Below, one piece after another: positions 6,338 to 8,365 of a DNA stretch of 8,365 nucleotides. The stretch comes from Nitrospirota bacterium (GTDB lineage Bacteria; Nitrospirota; UBA9217). The stretch's first letter is position 1, and each line of letters opens with the position of its first letter. Location: positions 520 to 8,884 of the forward strand of contig JAFNGD010000280.1 in NCBI GenBank assembly GCA_017885365.1, in the 5' to 3' direction. The notes under the pieces are model-generated. The model saw only the letters and a program-made list of their open reading frames with translations, searched no databases and was not told the origin of the DNA. The position numbers and the translations under genes are program-made.

Positions 6338-6366
6338 ATATGGCGGCCCTTTTCCGGTCGCCATAT
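6338..6366 (+). promoter_or_regulatory. hairpin at the lptC transcription start / 5' leader
   Basis: ATATGGCG (6338-6345) pairs perfectly with CGCCATAT (6359-6366). Inner bases G6346-T6358, C6347-G6357 and C6348-G6356 extend it to an 11-bp stem with one G-U pair and a 7-nt pyrimidine loop. It coincides with the predicted transcription start and ends 13 nt before the lptC ATG, so it could be a 5' stabilising or translation-modulating RNA stem, or a dyad operator. It is not followed by a T tract. Confidence 0.6.
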
Positions 6367-6379
6367 CAACTTTCAGGCC

Positions 6380-6949
6380 ATGCTACGATCAATCGTTAGA
6401 TTATTTTCGGTCCTGACCCTGTTCTGTGCTCTTGCCGGGGTCCTGTACGGCAGTTACCGGCTTCTCCGTGACGTCGATTTCTCGATCCCCTCATTGTTCC
6501 GACCTGCCCCCGGCAAGCGGCTGCTCATCAGCATGGACGGCTTCCGGTTCTCGCAGACCGAGGGCGGCAGGGTCTCCTGGAGGATCAAATCTTCCCGGAC
6601 CGATCTGTTCGAGAGCAGGGAGGCCCGGTTAAAAGACATGGAGGTCCAGTTCCTGGAGCCCGACGGACGCAAGGTTGTGCTCATCGGCGAGACCGGGATC
6701 ATGGACACGATAAAGGGCAACGCCACGATCCGCCGGGGTGCCCGGGAAGTCAGGATCATCACGAGCGACGGGTACCTCATGACAACCAACACCCTGTTCT
6801 GGAGGGCCGGCGACCGGGTGGTGACGACGCCGGACCCTTTCAAGGTGCTGGGCAAGGAGATCTATCTCGAAGGCAAGGGATTTTCCGCAGATGTGGACCT
6901 GCGGGAAATTCTGGTGAAGAGTAATGTCAAGGCGATTCTTCAGGAATAG
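6380..6949 (+). CDS. lptC: LptC, LPS-export inner-membrane anchor protein
   Basis: A 189-residue bitopic protein that recruits LptA to the LptB2FG transporter and passes lipopolysaccharide on to it in the periplasm. An N-terminal membrane anchor (about residues 5-25, IVRLFSVLTLFCALAGVLYG) is followed by a beta-jellyroll domain. The C-terminal half shows the LptC pattern: ITSDGYLMTTNTLFW, then VVTTPDPFKVLGKEIYLEG, then KGFSADVDLREI and the terminal NVKAIL. Length fits the family (about 190). The reading frame is open to an ATG at 6140, but the upstream part is not LptC-like and the predicted promoter lies inside it, so 6380 is chosen. Only a weak AGG precedes it, two bases upstream. Its last 26 nt overlap lptA, showing translational coupling. 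No kdsC/kdsD lies upstream, unlike the enterobacterial order. Confidence 0.93.
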   Translation: MLRSIVRLFSVLTLFCALAGVLYGSYRLLRDVDFSIPSLFRPAPGKRLLISMDGFRFSQTEGGRVSWRIKSSRTDLFESREARLKDMEVQFLEPDGRKVVLIGETGIMDTIKGNATIRRGAREVRIITSDGYLMTTNTLFWRAGDRVVTTPDPFKVLGKEIYLEGKGFSADVDLREILVKSNVKAILQE

Positions 6950-7442
6950 CCCGCTGCTGCTCGCCGCCCTCTTCCTCATAGCGGCGGCTCCGGGCCCCGC
7001 TGCCCTGGAAAAGGGAAAGCGCGAACCCATTGTGGTCACGTCCGACCGTATGGAAGCGGACGAGCTGGGGAATACCGTGACGTTCATCGGCGGCGTGACC
7101 CTCAAGAAAGAGAACATGACCCTGACCACCGATCATCTGGTGGTGTACTACGATGCCGTCAACAAGGGGGTCCGTGAGATCGAGGCCCAGGGAAATGTCG
7201 TGGTCCGTCAAGAAGGCCGGGTGGCCCTGGCGAACAAGGCCGTCTACCACAGCAAGGAAGAAAAGATCGTCCTGACCGGCGAACCGCGGATCATCGAGAA
7301 CGAGAATCAGCTGGGGGGAGAGCGTATAACGATGTTCATGCGGAGCGAACGGAGCGTGATCGAAAGCGGGAACGTGCTATTCTACCAGGATAAGGCTGAT
7401 GAAAGCAAATCGCAGAGGCCCGCTGTGCGAAGATCGAAGTGA
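6924..7442 (+). CDS. lptA: LptA, periplasmic LPS bridge protein (OstA-like domain)
   Basis: A 172-residue periplasmic protein that polymerises head to tail to carry lipopolysaccharide from LptC to LptD. The signal peptide is clear: MSRRFFRNSP then LLLAALFLIAAAPGPAA, with likely cleavage around residue 27. The OstA/LptA domain spans about 34-155, with PIVVTSDRMEAD, the strand motif TVTFIGGVTLKKENMTLTTDHLVVYY, a second repeat EAQGNVVVRQEGRVALANKAVY and GGERITMFM near the end. The ATG at 6924 is the only plausible start: an in-frame TGA lies just upstream at 6915-6917 and the signal peptide follows at once. It overlaps lptC by 26 nt and has only a weak GAAGAG upstream, so translation is probably coupled to lptC. 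The short charged tail after about 155 looks unstructured. Confidence 0.95.
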   Translation: MSRRFFRNSPLLLAALFLIAAAPGPAALEKGKREPIVVTSDRMEADELGNTVTFIGGVTLKKENMTLTTDHLVVYYDAVNKGVREIEAQGNVVVRQEGRVALANKAVYHSKEEKIVLTGEPRIIENENQLGGERITMFMRSERSVIESGNVLFYQDKADESKSQRPAVRRSK

Positions 7443-7504
7443 TCGTGCCGGCATGGCTGCGTGCGGCCGTCCAACTCCCCGCGATGAGGAACGGATAACG
7501 GATC

Positions 7505-8227
7505 ATGGATGCTCTTGAGGCAAAAAAACTGGAGAAGACCTATCGCGGCCGCAAGGTCGTGAAAGGCGTGAGCTTCCAGGTTAAGCATGGCGAGGTGGTC
7601 GGATTGCTCGGCCCCAACGGCGCGGGCAAGACCACATCGTTCTACATGGTAGTCGGCCTGGTAAAGCCGGACCAGGGCAGGGTTGTCCTGGAAGGCAGGG
7701 ACATCGCACGCATGCCCATGTACCAGCGGGCCCGGAACGGTATCGGCTATCTTGCCCAGGAGCCGTCTGTATTCCGGAAGCTGACGGTCGCCGATAACCT
7801 CATGGCGATCCTCGAAACGCTGCGCATCTCCGACTTTGAGCGCCGGGACCGGCGCGATAGCCTCCTGGCCGAACTGGGGATCGCCCATCTCGCGGACAGC
7901 ATGGCATATACCCTCTCCGGCGGCGAGCGACGGCGGGTGGAGATCGCCCGCGCCCTCACCATGTCCCCCAAGTTCATCCTGCTGGACGAGCCCTTCGCTG
8001 GGATCGACCCGCTGGCGGTGCAGGACATCCAGGGCATCATTTCCCTGCTCAAGAACAAGGGGATTGGCATCCTGATCACGGACCACAACGTGCGGGAGAC
8101 GCTGGCCATCACCGACCGCGCCTATATCATCAATGATGGGAAGATCATCGAGGCCGGCACGCCGGCGGACATCACGGCGAGCCCCCGCGTGCGGGAGCTC
8201 TATCTCGGAGAGTCTTTTAAAATGTGA
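7505..8227 (+). CDS. lptB: LptB, LPS-export ABC transporter ATPase
   Basis: A 240-residue cytoplasmic ABC ATPase, the usual LptB length, that powers extraction of lipopolysaccharide from the inner membrane with LptF/LptG. Walker A is GPNGAGKTT (36-44). The Q-loop is [14 protein letters not shown] (82-95), with Q85 and an LptB-typical continuation. The signature is LSGGERRR (137-144). Walker B is [13 protein letters not shown] (157-169), with D161 and E162. The switch histidine is H194 in ITDHNVRET. All catalytic elements are intact. The nearest purine-rich site, GAGGA (7486-7490), is 14 nt from the ATG, longer than usual; the frame is blocked upstream by TAA just after an in-frame ATG at 7484. 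It follows lptA after 62 nt with no terminator, and rpoN follows 74 nt downstream. Confidence 0.97.
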   Translation: MDALEAKKLEKTYRGRKVVKGVSFQVKHGEVVGLLGPNGAGKTTSFYMVVGLVKPDQGRVVLEGRDIARMPMYQRARNGIGYLAQEPSVFRKLTVADNLMAILETLRISDFERRDRRDSLLAELGIAHLADSMAYTLSGGERRRVEIARALTMSPKFILLDEPFAGIDPLAVQDIQGIISLLKNKGIGILITDHNVRETLAITDRAYIINDGKIIEAGTPADITASPRVRELYLGESFKM

Positions 8228-8230
8228 TGA

Positions 8231-8249
8231 AGGAGTCAGGAGTCAGGAG
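8231..8249. repeat. 7-bp tandem repeat between lptB and rpoN
   Basis: AGGAGTC occurs twice in tandem followed by a partial third copy, AGGAG (19 bp in all). It begins four bases past the lptB stop and about 53 nt before rpoN. Each unit contains an AGGAG Shine-Dalgarno-like core, but the distance to the rpoN start is too large for direct use. It may be a simple-sequence locus. Confidence 0.6.
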
Positions 8250-8301
8250 AACAGCCTGAAACCTTGACCATTGGCCCTGAACACCGGACCCTGCATTTCC
8301 T

Positions 8302-8365
8302 ATGGAAGCAAGACTCGAACTAAAACTATCGCAAAAGCTCATCATGACCCCGCAGCTTCAGCAGG
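8302..8365 (+). CDS. rpoN: RpoN, RNA polymerase sigma-54 factor (N-terminal fragment, cut by window end)
   Basis: Only the first 21 codons and one further base are present. The product begins MEARLELKLSQKLIMTPQLQ, the hallmark Region I motif of sigma54 (LxLKxSQKLxMTPQLQQ), which interacts with AAA+ enhancer-binding activators. It follows lptB by 74 nt with no visible terminator, the widely conserved lptB-rpoN order, so it is probably co-transcribed. No clear ribosome binding site precedes the ATG at 8302-8304. Truncation here is due to the window edge, not a mutation. Confidence 0.95.
   Translation, partial: MEARLELKLSQKLIMTPQLQQ

Noticed and set aside
6140..6379. N-terminal extension of lptC by 80 residues
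   Set aside because: The extension crosses the predicted promoter and leader hairpin, is not LptC-like, and would overlap the divergent gene's 5' end.
7382..8086. 234-codon minus-strand frame opposite lptB
   Set aside because: It is an antisense shadow of a fully conserved ABC ATPase gene.

Overview
The window is a GC-rich (by eye about 60%) chromosomal segment of a Gram-negative bacterium. LPS-export genes (lptC, lptA, lptB) run straight into rpoN. Next to them are a predicted outer-membrane beta-barrel protein and a membrane diguanylate cyclase with a c-type heme motif. Together these suggest an anaerobic or respiratory lineage such as the former Deltaproteobacteria (Desulfobacterota) or Nitrospirota. 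That assignment is an inference from gene content, not a phylogenetic result.

Layout. Positions 51-429 (minus) hold a self-contained unit for a small secreted protein: near-consensus sigma70 promoter, perfect Shine-Dalgarno, 83-codon gene, intrinsic terminator. Positions 446-1915 (minus) encode a DUF853/YjgR-type HerA-like ATPase. Positions 1916-2399 are non-coding, with a promoter for the ATPase at one end and three short hairpins near the other. A TTGACA-17-TATTCT promoter at 2400-2428 drives an unrecognised outer-membrane beta-barrel protein (2487-3743). It converges, across 21 bp, on a DUF3365-GGDEF diguanylate cyclase (3765-5030, minus). Upstream of that, on the same strand, lies an uncharacterised cytosolic protein (5128-6171). 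From a divergent intergenic region an extended -10 promoter (6302-6331) starts the lptC-lptA-lptB-rpoN operon, which leaves the window inside rpoN codon 22.

How the genes fit together. LptB is the cytoplasmic ATPase, LptC the inner-membrane anchor and LptA the periplasmic bridge of the lipopolysaccharide transporter; coupling to rpoN (sigma54) is a widely conserved arrangement. The upstream genes look like independent transcription units dealing with envelope, signalling and an unknown ATPase role.

Most of the window is ordinary core genome and I see no mobile element, CRISPR array, tRNA or defence system. The best leads are a run of nine G residues inside the outer-membrane protein gene (possible phase variation), a repeated ATATGGC motif with a strong hairpin at the lptC transcription start, and two gene families of unknown function.
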